Positions 24,622 through 35,925 are shown, numbered from the stretch's first letter. The stretch: 64,000 nt of DNA from Molossus alvarezi (GCA_037176705.1 JBAWUJ010000074.1:124001-188000), one strand, 5' to 3'. The notes: generated by a model from the sequence alone, not told the origin. Program-made: numbers and translations.

Positions 24622-25240
24622 CCCATTTCCTTCTTAATAAATGAAGATTTGTTGAGCCCAGACCCCACCCCATGGCAACTGACCCCCCACCCCAGGCCTC
24701 ACAGCACCAGGTGCCCAGGAACATTTCATTGTCCTTGTCTGTCTCCCCGATGGAGTCCAGGAAAAACCGGGCCAGCCTGTCAGATCGCCATGTGAATTAC
24801 CCACCTGTGGTTGGGTAGCTAATTTTAGACAGAGCTCTTGGTCAAAAGAGGTTGTTCTAATTTCTGCTCCCCAACATGCACTCAGAATAATCAGAGGCAA
24901 AGCCTTGTGTATGGGCAGGAGAGACCGGGGACCAGAGTTTGGGAGCTGACTCTAAGAAATCTCCCAGCCTTTGCCTCATCGCATTCTTGAAAACGAGCCG
25001 GGTCACCAGCAGCCCTACTAGAGCACCCGAGGAAATTCGGCAGGGTTCTCACCTGCATGGCCGCTCAGACCTGCATCCGACCTGGAAATACGGCCTCAGC
25101 ACCGGTCGTCCATGTGCCCCTCGGCAGCAAAGGACACAGGTTCCTTTGCTGGGCTAAGTGACCTTCTGTGAATAGGTCATGTGACACATCTGCACAAACA
25201 ATGCTCTTTGTAAACAAAATTTTTCAAACTTAAGAAAGAA

Positions 25241-25345
25241 GCCCTGGCCGGTTTGGCTCAACAGTTGGAGCGTCGGCCTGTGAACCAGAGAGTCCTGGGT
25301 TCGATTACCCCAAGGGGCATGTACCAAAAAAAAAAGAAAAAATAT
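25241..25345 (+). mobile_element. Short VES-type SINE: tRNA-like part only plus A-tail
   Basis: A well-preserved head ('ccctggccggtttggctcaa', 'gagcgtcggcctgtgaacca', 'gggttcgattacccc') runs directly from 'gggcatgtacc' into an A10 run. The normal middle and pyrimidine-tract segments are missing. A- and B-box-like motifs are intact. It is either an internally deleted copy or retroposition of a truncated transcript. Confidence 0.8.
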
Positions 25346-26189
25346 TTTTTGAGGAAATGAATGTGGGTCAGAGGTCAGAAAAAAGGGCATGGTCAAGGTT
25401 TGGCAGTGGGAGGTCAAGGGCTCTGAGCTGTAGGAATGGGGTGGCAAGGGACAGAAGTGTGCTGAGGACTCTGGGTAATTGAGGCAGTGACCTGGGGAGA
25501 AAGGTGGGAAAGAAGACAGGGCAGGTGGGGGACAGCCAGCATCAAGATCTGCCTACTCCCAGGAAGGAGAAGCTGCCACAGGGAGATTTTTATCCAATAT
25601 GCCATTCCTCCTCCAGGGACTCCACATGTTCCAGGGCGGAGGCTAAAGAAAACCCATCCCTTCCTTGGGAGGTGACCCCCGTGGGACTCCCGCTGTGCTT
25701 CAGTTTTAGGAGGACATGGGCATCTGCACAGCAGCACCCCCTTTGGAGGACCTGGGATGGGACGTGGAAGACAGAGCTGAAAAGTCCAGGATGGGTGGGC
25801 AGAGGTCAGAAGAAGCAAGGCAGGGCTAGGGGAGTCTGGGAGAAAGAAATGGCAGAGATTCACGTGTCTCCAGCCCGCACCCCTCGGAGGCAGCAGGAAG
25901 AGGGCCCATAGGTATGGAAAGCTGGGAGAGGAAAATTTAGAGCTTAGGCCGCTTCCTTCCATGGCTGTTGGCTCCTCTCTCCCTCTGTATGCCTAGGAGG
26001 AAAGGGGGATTTCTGAAGTCCAGTGTGGTTTGGGTCCCCATAAACTAGTCCCCAGAGGACCATGCAACTAAGCCAGACATTTGTCAGCATTGACTGAGGT
26101 TGGGACTGTGCTTGGCCCCACTCCGCCCTGAGCCTGGCAGCCAAGACAGCTGCGTTCAACAGCAGGACAACAGGCTGCAGTGGGGGGGC

Positions 26190-26337
26190 CTGGGTCAGAG
26201 GACCTCAATGGAGTGGCTGCCTGGGGGGCTGTGGGGGGACTGGGTCAGAGGACCCCAATGGAGCAGCTGCCTGGAGGGGTGTGGGGGGGCCTGGGTCAGA
26301 GGACCCCAATAGAGCGGCTGCCTGGAGGGATGTGGCA
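26190..26337. repeat. Minisatellite, about 50-bp unit, 3 copies
   Basis: Copies start at 26,190, 26,240 and 26,291 with 'ctgggtcagaggaccccaat' and 'ggctgcctgga' cores and variable G-runs between. The period of 50-51 bp is not a multiple of three, so the overlapping open frames are not evidence of a repeat protein. Confidence 0.9.
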
Positions 26338-26596
26338 GCACGGGGAAGCCAACACAGACACTCCAGACCAGACTAAAGGTTTGATAGGGATAGAGATTGG
26401 GGCCAGGAGGTTGAAAGAAAACACAAGGAGATAATACTAGCTGTGGTGATAGGCAACCTCCCACACCTCAGTGGCCTGACCCATAAAATCTCACTTCTCC
26501 CTCAGTCCTGGTCCAATGCAAGTGTTGCTGTTTGGTGGCCTGCTGCATGGCCAGCTGGGGCCCAGGTTCTCTCATTCTATTGGCTCTGCCCCCTTT

Positions 26597-26808
26597 GTTT
26601 ATTTTATAAATATATATTTTAGAGAGTGAGGAAATGAAAGAGAGAGAAACATCGATGTGAGAGAGAAACATGGGTTGGTTGCCTCCCATACACACCCCAA
26701 CCAGGGATGAAACCCAAAACCTAGGTATGTGCCCTGACTGGGAATTGAACTCACGACCCTTTGATGAATGGGATGATGCTCAACCAACTGAGCCACACCA
26801 GCCAGGGC
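26597..26808 (-). mobile_element. VES-type SINE
   Basis: Minus-strand VES: 'gagagagaaacatcgatgtg', 'ttggttgcctcccatacaca', 'gtgccctgactgggaattga' and 'ccaactgagccacaccagcc'. Its flanks share a short 'gccccct' word. Confidence 0.9.
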
Positions 26809-26814
26809 CCCCTC

Positions 26815-27475
26815 TATTTTTTTTTTAAATCAACTTTATTAAAGTCTAATTTATGTAGAATAATATACACATGTTTACTGTCCGCTCTAGTTTTGATAAG
26901 TGTGTACACCTCTGTAACCACCGCCCTTATCAGGACACAGAACATTTTCATGCCCCAGAGTCTTCCCTTCACACTCCATCTCCATTTCCCCCAAGCAGCA
27001 GCTAGTCTATTTCTATCACCTTTGATTAATTTTGCCTGTTCCAGAAGGTCATAGAAATGAATTATACACTATGTAGTCTTTTGTGTCTGGCTGTTTTCAC
27101 TTAGCCTAATGTGTTGAGATCAATTTATGTTGTGTATATCAGTTAGTTGTTTCTTTTCAGTGCTGAGTAGTATTGTATTATATAAATATAATTAGCTTAT
27201 GTGCTCATCAGTCGATAACCAAACTTCGAGTTGGTTCTACCTTTGAAATACTATGAATGATGCCACTCACATGCTTGTACAGGCCTTTGTGTGGACACCT
27301 GTTTTCACGTGTTCTGGACACATATGTGAAAGTGGGAATCGCTGCATCATGGTGCATGTGCTTCACTGTGTAAGACACTGACCAACAGTTTTCAAAGGCA
27401 TTATGTCATTTCACTGCTTAATGTTCCAGTTTCAGTTTTCACTAGTATTTCATTGTATCACCCTTTTTAATTTTG
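26815..27475 (-). mobile_element. Old LINE-1 fragment
   Basis: 'ttttaaatcaactttattaa', 'tgtacacctctgtaaccacc', 'tggctgttttcacttagcct' and 'gaaagtgggaatcgctgcat' are standard L1M text read on the minus strand. No ORF is open across it. Confidence 0.75.
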
Positions 27476-27947
27476 TCCATTCTCGGCTCTGTTCCCCAAG
27501 ATCGCTGATCCTCCTCGTTCAGCCAGCAGGCAGGGACAGACACCCGGGACTGCAGCTGGCTCTCAGTCTTTCTGCCTGGAAGTGGTGCATCACTCTGTTG
27601 GCGAGGACGAGAAATGTGCTCCCACCTAGATGTAAAGGAGTCTGAAAAATGAGGTCCCCACCTGGGCAGCTGCTTGCCAGCCCCAAACCCCACAGCATGG
27701 AAAGGGGGTCCTGACTGCGGTGGAAGGCTGGCTGACTCAGCCTCCATCGCCAGCATTTATGGGACATCTATTCAGGGCCAGGCCTTTTACCAAGTGTAAT
27801 TTGTTCTGTTCTCCACAACAACCCTTCAAATGTAGACTGTTTGGGCCATTTTATGCAAGGAGAATGGATGCTAAGGGAGGCTGAGAAGCTTAGGTGAGGT
27901 GGAAAAGCCTGGATCTGCACCCAGGAGAGGATGGAAATACAGCATTT

Positions 27948-28208
27948 ATTTATTTATATTTATTTTTTTTTATCTTCACCCGAGGACATTTTTGCATGTA
28001 TCTCCAGATAGAGCTGGAGAGAAGCGAGGAAGAGAGAGAAAGAAACATCAATATGAGAGAGACACATCGAGTGGCTGCCACCCACACAACCCCAACCAGG
28101 GCCAGGACCAAACTGCAACCGAGGCACGTGTCCTTAGCAGGAACCAAACCCGGGACTCTCTGGTCCACAGGCTGATGCTCTAACTGCTGGGCCAAACTGG
28201 CCAGGGCA
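27948..28208 (-). mobile_element. VES-type SINE
   Basis: Full-length minus-strand VES: 'tcttcacccgaggacatttt', 'aacatcaatatgagagagac', 'aaccaaacccgggactctct', 'gggccaaactggccagggc'. Imperfect target repeats 'gaaatacagcattt' and 'gaaatagggcattt' lie at 27,934-27,947 and 28,209-28,222. Confidence 0.94.
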
Positions 28209-28642
28209 GAAATAGGGCATTTAAAGGCTCCCACATCTCCCAGCAGCCCTGTCAGAGGTGGCTTTCCTGGTGGGAGGGTGACTTGGGAATGAAAAGTGAA
28301 TGGGCTGTAAAATGTTTTGCTTCTGCAGCTGCATCATCACTGTTGGCAAGGGTGGGGGGGGCTTTAATGAGGGGCCCTGTGTCACTTGACCGGGCCACTC
28401 AAGAGGATTATAGAGAGTGATGCCCCCCTAGCAGGCCCCAGAACTATGCACTGCAGCATGGCTTGTAAATTGTTATGGCCTGATGAAGAAGAGCTCGCCC
28501 TTAAATGTCACTGGCCAGGAATTAATGTGAAGATAGGCAGACGGACCTGCCACTGGCACAGCCCCAGACAAGGGCTGCAGGGGCGAGGTCAGCCTCTGGG
28601 AAGGGCAGACAGTAGGTCCATGGTTAATGAAAAGTGTTCCTT

Positions 28643-28891
28643 GCCCTGGCCAGTTTGGCTCAGCAGTGGGAGCGTCGGCCTGTGGTACAGAGAGACTCCG
28701 GTTCGGTTCCCGCTAAGGGCATGTACCTCGGTTGCAGTTTTTCCCCGGCCCTGGATGGTCGTGCAGGTGGCAGCCACTCAATGTGTCCCTTCACATCAAT
28801 GTTTCTCTCTCTCTCTCTCTCTCTTCCTCTCTCTCCCTCCCGGTCTATCTGAACAAAAAAATGGAAAAGTGTCCTCAAGTGAGGATTAAAA
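28643..28891 (+). mobile_element. VES-type SINE
   Basis: Full-length plus-strand VES with perfect 13-bp target duplications 'aaaagtgttcctt' at 28,630-28,642 and 28,892-28,904. It contains an uninterrupted CT run in the pyrimidine tract. Confidence 0.95.
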
Positions 28892-29525
28892 AAAAGTGTT
28901 CCTTATCCCCCCAGGTGATCACTATCTTCAATAAAGACCTCTGCTCCTGTAGGGTGTGGGGGACAGGGACAGATGTGAAAAGCTGTCATTAGACTGGACA
29001 CCATGGGGTCCTCATCCCCACCTGATCCTCTCTGTCCCTCTGTCTTTGTTCAACTTCCTCTTCCCCATGTCTTTCTCCCTCTCTCTTTCTCTGTCTCTCC
29101 CTTTCCCCAACTTCTTCTTTCTAATCTTTCTCACCCCAGCTCTCTGCGTGGTTCATGGTTCATGGTTCGTGGATTTCTCTTTGCCTCAGTGGACCCTGAG
29201 GGCAGAATTGAGGAGGAATCATAATGAGTCTGACCCAGGACAGAGAGCCAGGGCCACCACACCAGAGGAATGGACCAGCTTGCTTTCTGCCGGGGTTGGT
29301 GGGGACCCAGGCTCACACTCTGGAGTGGATGCCCGGGTCCCTGCCCTTTTCCAGGGGCGAGAAGATCAAGCTAGTTGTGTTTGTGTTTTCTGGGGATGGT
29401 GGCTGAGTGTGTGTGTGTGTGTGTACATGTGAGCACACACATACACAGGGAAAAGGAAGGTGGGGCTGAGGTTTTGTAGCTGGGAACCTGCGACAGGAAG
29501 AACTGGCTAAAGATAGGTCCAAAAA

Positions 29526-30446
29526 ACCCGTGAATCCATAAAAATTCTAGAAGAAAATGTAGGCAACAAAATTTCGGACATCATACGGAGCAGAATTTTC
29601 ACTGATACATCACCTAAGGCAACAGAAATAAAGGAGAAAATGAACACATGGGACTACATCAAACTAAAAAGCTTCTGCACAGCAAAAGAAACAATCATCA
29701 AAATGGAAAGGCAACCCACTGTATGGGAGAACATCATTGCCAATGATGTATCAGATAAGGGGTTAATTTCCAGTATATATAGAGTGCTCCTACAACTCTA
29801 CAAAAGGAAGACAAAGAACGCAATTAAAAAATGGGCAGAGGAGCTGAATAGACACCTCTCCAAACAGGACATACAAATGGCCAAAAGACATATGAAGAAA
29901 TGCTCAACATCACTAATCATCAGAGAGATGCAAATTAAAACAACAATGAGGTATCACCTCACACCTGTCAGAATGGCCGCCATCAACAAATCATCAAACA
30001 ACAAGTGTTGGCGAGGGTGTGGAGAAAAGGGGACTCTAATACACTGCTGGTGGGAATGCAGACTGGTGCAGCCGCTATGGAAAACAATATGGTGCTACCT
30101 CAAGAAATTAAAAATTGAACTTCCATTTGACCCAGTGATCCCACTGCTGGGAATATACCCTAAGAAGCCTGAAACACCAATCAGGAAGAATATATGTACC
30201 CCCATGTTCATAGCAACACTATTTACAATAGCTAAGATCTGGAAACAACCCAAGTGTCCACCAGTAGACGAATGGATAAAAAAGCTGTGGTACATATACA
30301 CAATGGAGTACTATGCAGCGGTAAGAAAGAAAGGTCTCTTATCCTTTGAGATGACATGGAGGGACCTGGAAAGTATTATCCTAAGTGAAAGAAGCCAAGC
30401 AGAAAAAGACAAATACCACATGATCTCACTTATATACGGAATATAA
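29526..30446 (+). pseudogene. LINE-1 ORF2 C-terminal fragment (open)
   Basis: The frame is open from the insertion junction to a TAA at 30,444-30,446. The first in-frame methionine is at 29,640. It encodes the region after the reverse transcriptase, including the Cys-rich block near its middle ('[15 protein letters not shown]') and the conserved '[15 protein letters not shown]' near the end. The endonuclease and catalytic RT are absent, so it cannot drive retrotransposition. It is fixed in frame by recency, not obviously by selection. Confidence 0.9.
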
Positions 30447-30682
30447 TGAACATAACAGTCTGAGGAATACAGTAGACCCAGACACATGGAAGTAGGGCAC
30501 AGACTGACATCCCTCAGAAGAGGGGATGGGGGGTGGGGGGGTGGGAAGAGATAAACCACAGAACTTATATGCATGTATGCATGACCAATGGACATGGACA
30601 ACTAAGCCGGGGAAAGGGTGGAGGGGGGGTAGGGGGGGTGCCAATGGGGTAAAAAGGTAAAATATCTGTAACAAAAAAAAAA
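29526..30682 (+). mobile_element. Young 5'-truncated LINE-1
   Basis: A single 1.16-kb insertion flanked by the perfect 15-bp duplication 'agataggtccaaaaa' (29,511-29,525 and 30,683-30,697). It holds the last 306 codons of ORF2 without a stop, then a 3' UTR with two G-rich runs (about 30,524-30,552 and 30,611-30,646), which is typical of L1 3' ends, and an A-tail after 'aatatctgtaac'. The clean duplications and open frame mark it as one of the youngest elements here. Confidence 0.95.
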
Positions 30683-30699
30683 AGATAGGTCCAAAAAGG

Positions 30700-31660
30700 A
30701 ATGCCAGAGTTTAAGTCTCTGAATCCAGGGGATGTAGCTTCCCCTCCGACTGTCAAGAAGCCAGTAAAGAAACCAAGCCTCCCAGAGATGAGGAAGGCAA
30801 GCCTGTGGCTCCGCGGCGGTGCCAGCAGCCAGCTCTCCCGAAAGCTGCGTGCAACTCTGGGTCACGCATCGCTGAGCTTCCACTCTGAAGGACGAGCCAA
30901 GGGAAAACCAGGTTTCGATGCTAGTCGCTGCCCCAGCCCCTGGGTTGGGGTCTGTCAAAGTCTCTGGAGCCCACCGGTGCTCTCCAGGGGTCTGAGTCAC
31001 TCCCACCCCTGACAAGCTCTGAGAAAGTGGGAACCTCCCCCGGCATCATCAGCTTCACGACAGACCCTACAACCCGTTTCTGTGCTCCAAAACAGCTGCC
31101 TCACTCCGTTCTGCTTCTCAGTTTACTCTGGGGTTGTCCTCCCTTACCTGTCCTCTGGGACCTTTTCCTCTGACATGTCTGTGTGATTCAGTTTTTCTAA
31201 ATCTGCCACTACATGTCACAGAAATGCAGGTTTCTAAAGATGCGTCTCAGGCACCAACAGTAGATTCCCAGACCTCTGATTTCTGTTTTCTCCAAAGATT
31301 GACCAAAGAAAACTGGCCTGCATTCTGTCTCATCAATGCTGTGTCCCACGGGCTTCTACTGTCCATGGCAGGTGCAGTCTCTCCACCCCCACTTTGCAGC
31401 CACCCCTCACCACCATAATCATCACTCTTTCTTACTGTTCTCTCAAAATAGAACTTGGATATTTCTCGTGTTACAAGTTTCTCTAAAAATTATAGATCGT
31501 GTATAAAACCAATGACAAATATAGAAAACTTATAGGAGTTTAGGGTATCATGCACAGTTCTTGTCATGAATGTTCTTTGCTCTGTTTAGACAACCCCTGG
31601 AAACCACCCCAATGGTCTCTGACTGTCTTTCTCCACCTTGTGTTCTCTTGGCCAACAACT
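30700..31660. other. Non-coding stretch, nothing recognised
   Basis: Unique-looking sequence between the young L1 and the hAT MITE. No gene, simple repeat or mobile element could be supported. Base composition turns from GC-rich to AT-rich in this stretch. Confidence 0.4.
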
Positions 31661-31673
31661 GAATCTTCTGGAC

Positions 31674-31898
31674 CAGTGGTTCTCAACATGTGGGTTGCGA
31701 CCCCTTTGGGGGTCGAACAACCCTTCCACAGGGGTCACCTAAGACCATCAGAAAACACATATTTCTGATGGTCTTAGGAACTGAGACACCGCTCCTTTAT
31801 CAGTCTCCAGGCAGGAGTGCCCCCATGCAGACACACCCATATATAACACAAGGAATTCTATTAAAGGGTCATGGCATTAGGAAGGTTGTAAAACACTG
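31674..31898 (+). mobile_element. SPIN/URR1-like non-autonomous hAT transposon (MITE)
   Basis: It begins 'cagtggttctcaac' and ends with an imperfect inverted complement ('...ttgtaaaacactg'). It contains 'gcgacccctttgggggtcga' and 'ttaaagggtcatggcattag', landmarks I know from SPIN/URR1-type hAT elements. An internal hairpin pairs 31,741-31,754 with 31,762-31,775. Eight-base flanks 'ttctggac' and 'ctctagac' match at six positions and fit the hAT nTnnnnAn duplication. It carries no transposase. Confidence 0.85.
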
Positions 31899-32289
31899 CT
31901 CTAGACCCTACAGACATCCTCTTTTCTATAAAGGTTCATTCTACATCTGCGAATAAGACAGAGCAGTCACTGCAGACATGCAGGGAAAGTCAGTCATCAC
32001 CATGTGGTATGACTGACAATTTCATGGGGTGCTGCATAGAGGAATTCATGGCAGTCAGAAATTTGATGGTGTGTCTCCTAAAATCTCTGAAATTCATGAT
32101 TCTTTTGTGTCACCCTCTAGGACTAATTATAAATCTAGATGCATTCAATACATACTATGTGCATTAACATGTCAATGGGAGCAAAACAGCTCCCATACAT
32201 GTTAAATAATTAAAGAATACTTTACCTCCCAATTACCCTTTCAAACCCACTTTAACTTGAATTATAAGGTTTCACCCTCTTTGATTTCA

Positions 32290-32640
32290 TACCTCCTTAT
32301 CTTTGCTCATACTGTTTATTTAATCTGGAATGTTTCTCACTAACTACAAGTGCTAAAATCATTTAAGATTCAACTGAAATGCTTCTTTTTCTATAAAAAT
32401 TGTCCTGATCCTTCTCCATATGAAGCTTCTCTCCCCTAAACTCTTGCTGCACATGTCTTGTATTCTCCATAGTGCTATCTCTGCTAACCTCTCCAGAGCA
32501 CCCCACTACTCCTGTACCTACCCTGAGTGGCTTCAGGACAGACTTATGCTTGAGCCAGCTCTGCATTCTCAATGCTCATCATCACACTTTGCATACAGAA
32601 GGTGCTCAGTGTTTCTGAAATAAATAAATGGAATTACTTG
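32290..32640 (+). mobile_element. L2-type fragment
   Basis: 'atttaagattcaactgaaat', 'ctataaaaattgtcctgatc', 'tgcatacagaaggtgctcag' and 'taaataaatgg' follow the order of an L2 3' end, but are well diverged. Confidence 0.55.
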
Positions 32641-34585
32641 GCAACAAAGGCCATAATATCAACAAGTTTTAGTGAAAGGAGTATCAGATTGGGTTGTGAA
32701 AGATGGGAAATGTTGTATGGATGAGCTGGCATCTATGCAAGACAGTGAATGAGTAATATGATTTAAGGGAGGTGTAAGCCTGAGTAAAAGGCTCAGAAGT
32801 ACTGTTGTAGGGCTCTCTGCTCCCTTTGTCTAGATGAGACATCAGGAATAGTTCAAACAGTCATGAAAACAATCCATCTACTGATATATGTCTTTTCTTG
32901 GCAGCAACCCAAGAGAATTTGGCAACTAGGAAGGGATACATCTAGGAATAAATATGGTTAGGCAAGAAGAGGATGTTTCAAGGAGGTGCCGTGTAACCCA
33001 CACTCTGTAGAGGTAAAGCTTACTTATCTCGACCAAGATTCTAGGATGACCACCAGTCTACCATCTAAGAAGTCCATCTTAAATAAGACACTATGCTGAC
33101 CTTAAATGAAGAGGTTGTCCTAGATTTTATTCAAGTGTCCAGAATGAGCCTCAGGCTGCCTTTGCTGAGTATTCACTGTTCCCTGGTCTGACATCTCAGC
33201 TAAATCCTTTATACTTCTGATGATGAAGAATCAGTCAGTACTTCTGATGTAGGGGCCGGCCCCAGGTTGCTACCTGAGGAAGGGGTTCAGCAGGAAGGTT
33301 GAATCTGATGAATACCCTCATACTCACTCTGATAAAAACAGAAAGCAGACTCAATCCAAGAATGAGAGGCATTGACAATGTGGTCTGGCATAGGAGGGTC
33401 CCAGCTTTGTTCTTCATTTGATGTGTTACTACAAGCAAGACCCTTTCCCCCAACTAAATCCTGTGTGAAATAAGAGGTTGGACTCATTTGGTAACAACTC
33501 GATTTCCTTCTCTATTATTAGTGAGCTGAAGGGACACCCTGGAGATTACTCACCTTCTGACAGGTACAGAAACCAGAGAGGTTTGTGGTGAAGAGAAGGG
33601 AAGAGGGTGCAGTGCTGTGCAGGTCCAAACCCCAGGAAGCTAGGAAGGGCCATATGTAAGAACATGAGTGAAAGAGAAATCAGATCTTCTCTGTTGTGAG
33701 GCTCTACCCATTGCAGTGCCATCACCTGGGGACCTCAATAATTAGCCCTCCCAAGAAAGGCTGGGGGTTTGGGTAGCAACAGACCTAGAAACAACCCAAG
33801 CTCTTAATGAACCCAGTAATGATACAACTTTGTAATGGTTTTGATTTTCTCAAAAGCCTCACATCACAATTGACTCCACTTCTCATGTTGGTTCCATGGG
33901 GGTAACTAGAAAGTGTCATTAATCTCATTATCTCACAAGAACAGCACTGTCTGGAGAGTTGGATCCATATTCTCAAAGTCATCCTTGAAGCTTGTGGTAG
34001 AGCTGGGATTCTACTACAGTCCAGATTGAGTGCTTTGCTATTCCAGATTCCTGGCCCAAAGAAGGGCTCCGAGCAGAAAGCAGCTCACCCCCAGGCTTAA
34101 CTTGACCTGGAGATGAGAGGAGGCAACAGGAAGGCAACAAAGAAAAGAAGCCTTCTACAAAACGATTCTTAATGAGTCCTCAGGAATGCAATGCCTTCGC
34201 TCTCCAGACCTTGTTAGTGGGGGCCAGGAGGATTGCATCTTGAAAGTGAGGGTCCCATAATAATTCTGGAAGTGACAGTGGAAGAACTGGGTTGTGTTAG
34301 AAGGGACCAGGAGGTCCACAGGAATGTCATTCCCTACTCTAATTTTACAGGCTAGCCCTTAAAAGTTGAGAGTCCTAGTGTTGAGATTAATTAACAGAGA
34401 TTGTAGTGACGTTGTCTAGTTCTCCCTCAGTGTTCTACTCCTTGCTCAGACAGTGACTTCTCTATAAATGCATGTAGACCTTGCATTTTCTCAGCTGTAG
34501 GACCCCAATTCTTTGTACTTTGCCAGGGCAGCTTTGTATGACATGAAAAGCATGGGCATGGTATATAATCAGAATCACTTCCCAA
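32641..34585. other. Non-coding stretch with a possible MIR
   Basis: Mostly unrecognised AT-leaning sequence. A minus-strand MIR-like core ('cattaatctcattatctcac', 'gtggtagagctgggattcta') is visible at about 33,905-34,030. No gene could be supported. Confidence 0.4.
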
Positions 34586-34587
34586 TT

Positions 34588-34768
34588 ATTTTTTTCTTAA
34601 TTTATATTAAAGAGAGAGGGAGAGAGAACAGAAACATCAGTGAGAGAGAACATTGACTGGCCGCCTCCTGCATGCCCCCACCTGGGGAACAGGTCCACGA
34701 CGTGGGCATGTGCCCTGACCAGGAATCGAACTGGTGACCTCTTGGTGCACTGAGCCTCATGGGCTGGG
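34588..34768 (-). mobile_element. VES-related SINE
   Basis: 'aaagagagagggagagagaa', 'acattgactggccgcctcct', 'gtgccctgaccaggaatcga' and 'ctcatgggctgggc' read as a minus-strand VES relative. The pyrimidine tract and head are shorter than in the other copies, so it may be a different subfamily. Confidence 0.8.
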
Positions 34769-34940
34769 CTTAAGTTCCATTTACTTATGTGTGACTTAAG
34801 ACCAGATGCTGAACTCTTCTGGACTTCAGTTTTCTCACTTGTGAAAGAACAATATTTCTGACCACACAGGGTTGGTTTGAAAATTAAATTAAAACATGCT
34901 TACACTACTTATCAGGTGATCCACAAATATTTTATTTATT

Positions 34941-35017
34941 TTCCTTCCTTCCTTCCTTCCTTCCTTCCTTCCTTCCTTCCTTCCTTCCTTCCTTCCTTCC
35001 TTCCTTCCTTCCTTTCT

Positions 35018-35082
<65 letters not shown>

Positions 35083-35083
35083 T
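34941..35083. repeat. Compound (TTCC)n-(TTTC)n microsatellite
   Basis: About 70 bp of perfect TTCC units run into about 65 bp of TTTC units. On the minus strand this is (GGAA)n(GAAA)n lying exactly where the A-rich tail of the adjacent minus-strand SINE should be. Confidence 0.97.
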
Positions 35084-35095
35084 TTTTTCTATATT

Positions 35096-35353
35096 TCTTT
35101 CTTTTTTATTAATCTTCGCCCTAGAATATTGTTTTCATTGATTTATTTTGCTAGTATGGAAGGGAGGAAGTGAAACAGACAGAGAAACATCAGTGTGAGA
35201 GAGACACATTGATTGGTTGACTCCCTCACGACCCTGACCAGGGCTGGAGATCAAACCCACAGACCAGGTATGTGCCCTTGACTGGGAATCAAACCATAGA
35301 CCTGCTGGTTCAAGGGCCGAAGTTCTAACTGTTGAGCCAAACCTGCCAAAGCT
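35096..35353 (-). mobile_element. VES-type SINE
   Basis: 'attaatcttcgccctagaat', 'aacatcagtgtgagagagac', 'tgtgcccttgactgggaatc' and 'gttgagccaaacctgccaaa' read as a full minus-strand VES whose tail has grown into the neighbouring microsatellite. Confidence 0.9.
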
Positions 35354-35354
35354 A

Positions 35355-35670
35355 TATTATTATTTCTGAAAGTCAGGTTTGTTGAGGTATAGTTTACAAA
35401 CAGTAAAATTCTCCCTTTTTAGGTGTATAGAATTATGAGTTTTGACCAATGTGTACAGTTGTAATCACCATCATCACCAAGATATAGACTGTTTTTATCA
35501 TTCCAAGTAGTTTCATGTCCCTTTGAAGAAATCCTGTTTGCTCACTGCATCCCCCTACAGAAACTGATGTGTTCTCTATCACCATAGTTTTATTTTTTGA
35601 AAATGTCATATAAAGGTAATCATATAGTCTTTTGTGCCTTTTTGCATAAAAAACGATAAACAAATATTAA
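35355..35670 (-). mobile_element. Old LINE-1 fragment
   Basis: 'gaggtatagtttacaaacag', 'gaattatgagttttgaccaa', 'tgtgtacagttgtaatcacc' is L1M text on the minus strand. Confidence 0.7.
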
Positions 35671-35684
35671 ACTTATGTTAATGA

Positions 35685-35925
35685 TGTGCACACTGAAGTC
35701 GTTAGGGGAAGATGTACAGATGTCTACAATTTTATTTGAAATGCATCAAAGGTAAGATACAGTGATAGATGGAGATGGGGAAGAATGGATGAATAAATAT
35801 GTGATAAAACAAGTATAATAAAATCATAATGGTAAAATCCAATAATGGGCAGGGGATTGTTTATTGTATAAGTATTTGAACTTTACTGTGTGTTTTAAAA
35901 AATTTACATTAAATGTTAGTGGGAA
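35685..35925 (+). mobile_element. Old LINE-1 3'-end fragment
   Basis: 'gatgtctacaattttatttg', 'aaatgcatcaaaggtaagat', 'atgataaaacaagtataata'-like text and 'ttgaactttactgtgtgttt' follow the order of an L1ME/L1MC-type 3' UTR in plus orientation. Confidence 0.65.

Noticed and set aside
25241..25345. tRNA gene at the head of the short SINE
   Set aside because: A- and B-box-like text is present, but the cloverleaf is not complete and the A-tail marks a SINE.
25414..25962. 182-codon minus-strand open frame
   Set aside because: Pro/Ser/Leu-rich chance frame in GC-rich DNA, with no exon borders or known family.
26100..26464. Repeat-containing open frames at the minisatellite
   Set aside because: All frames of a GC-rich 50-51-bp repeat are open by chance, and the period is not a multiple of three.
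34877..35173. 98-codon frame rich in Phe/Ser/Leu
   Set aside because: It is the TTCC/TTTC microsatellite translated.
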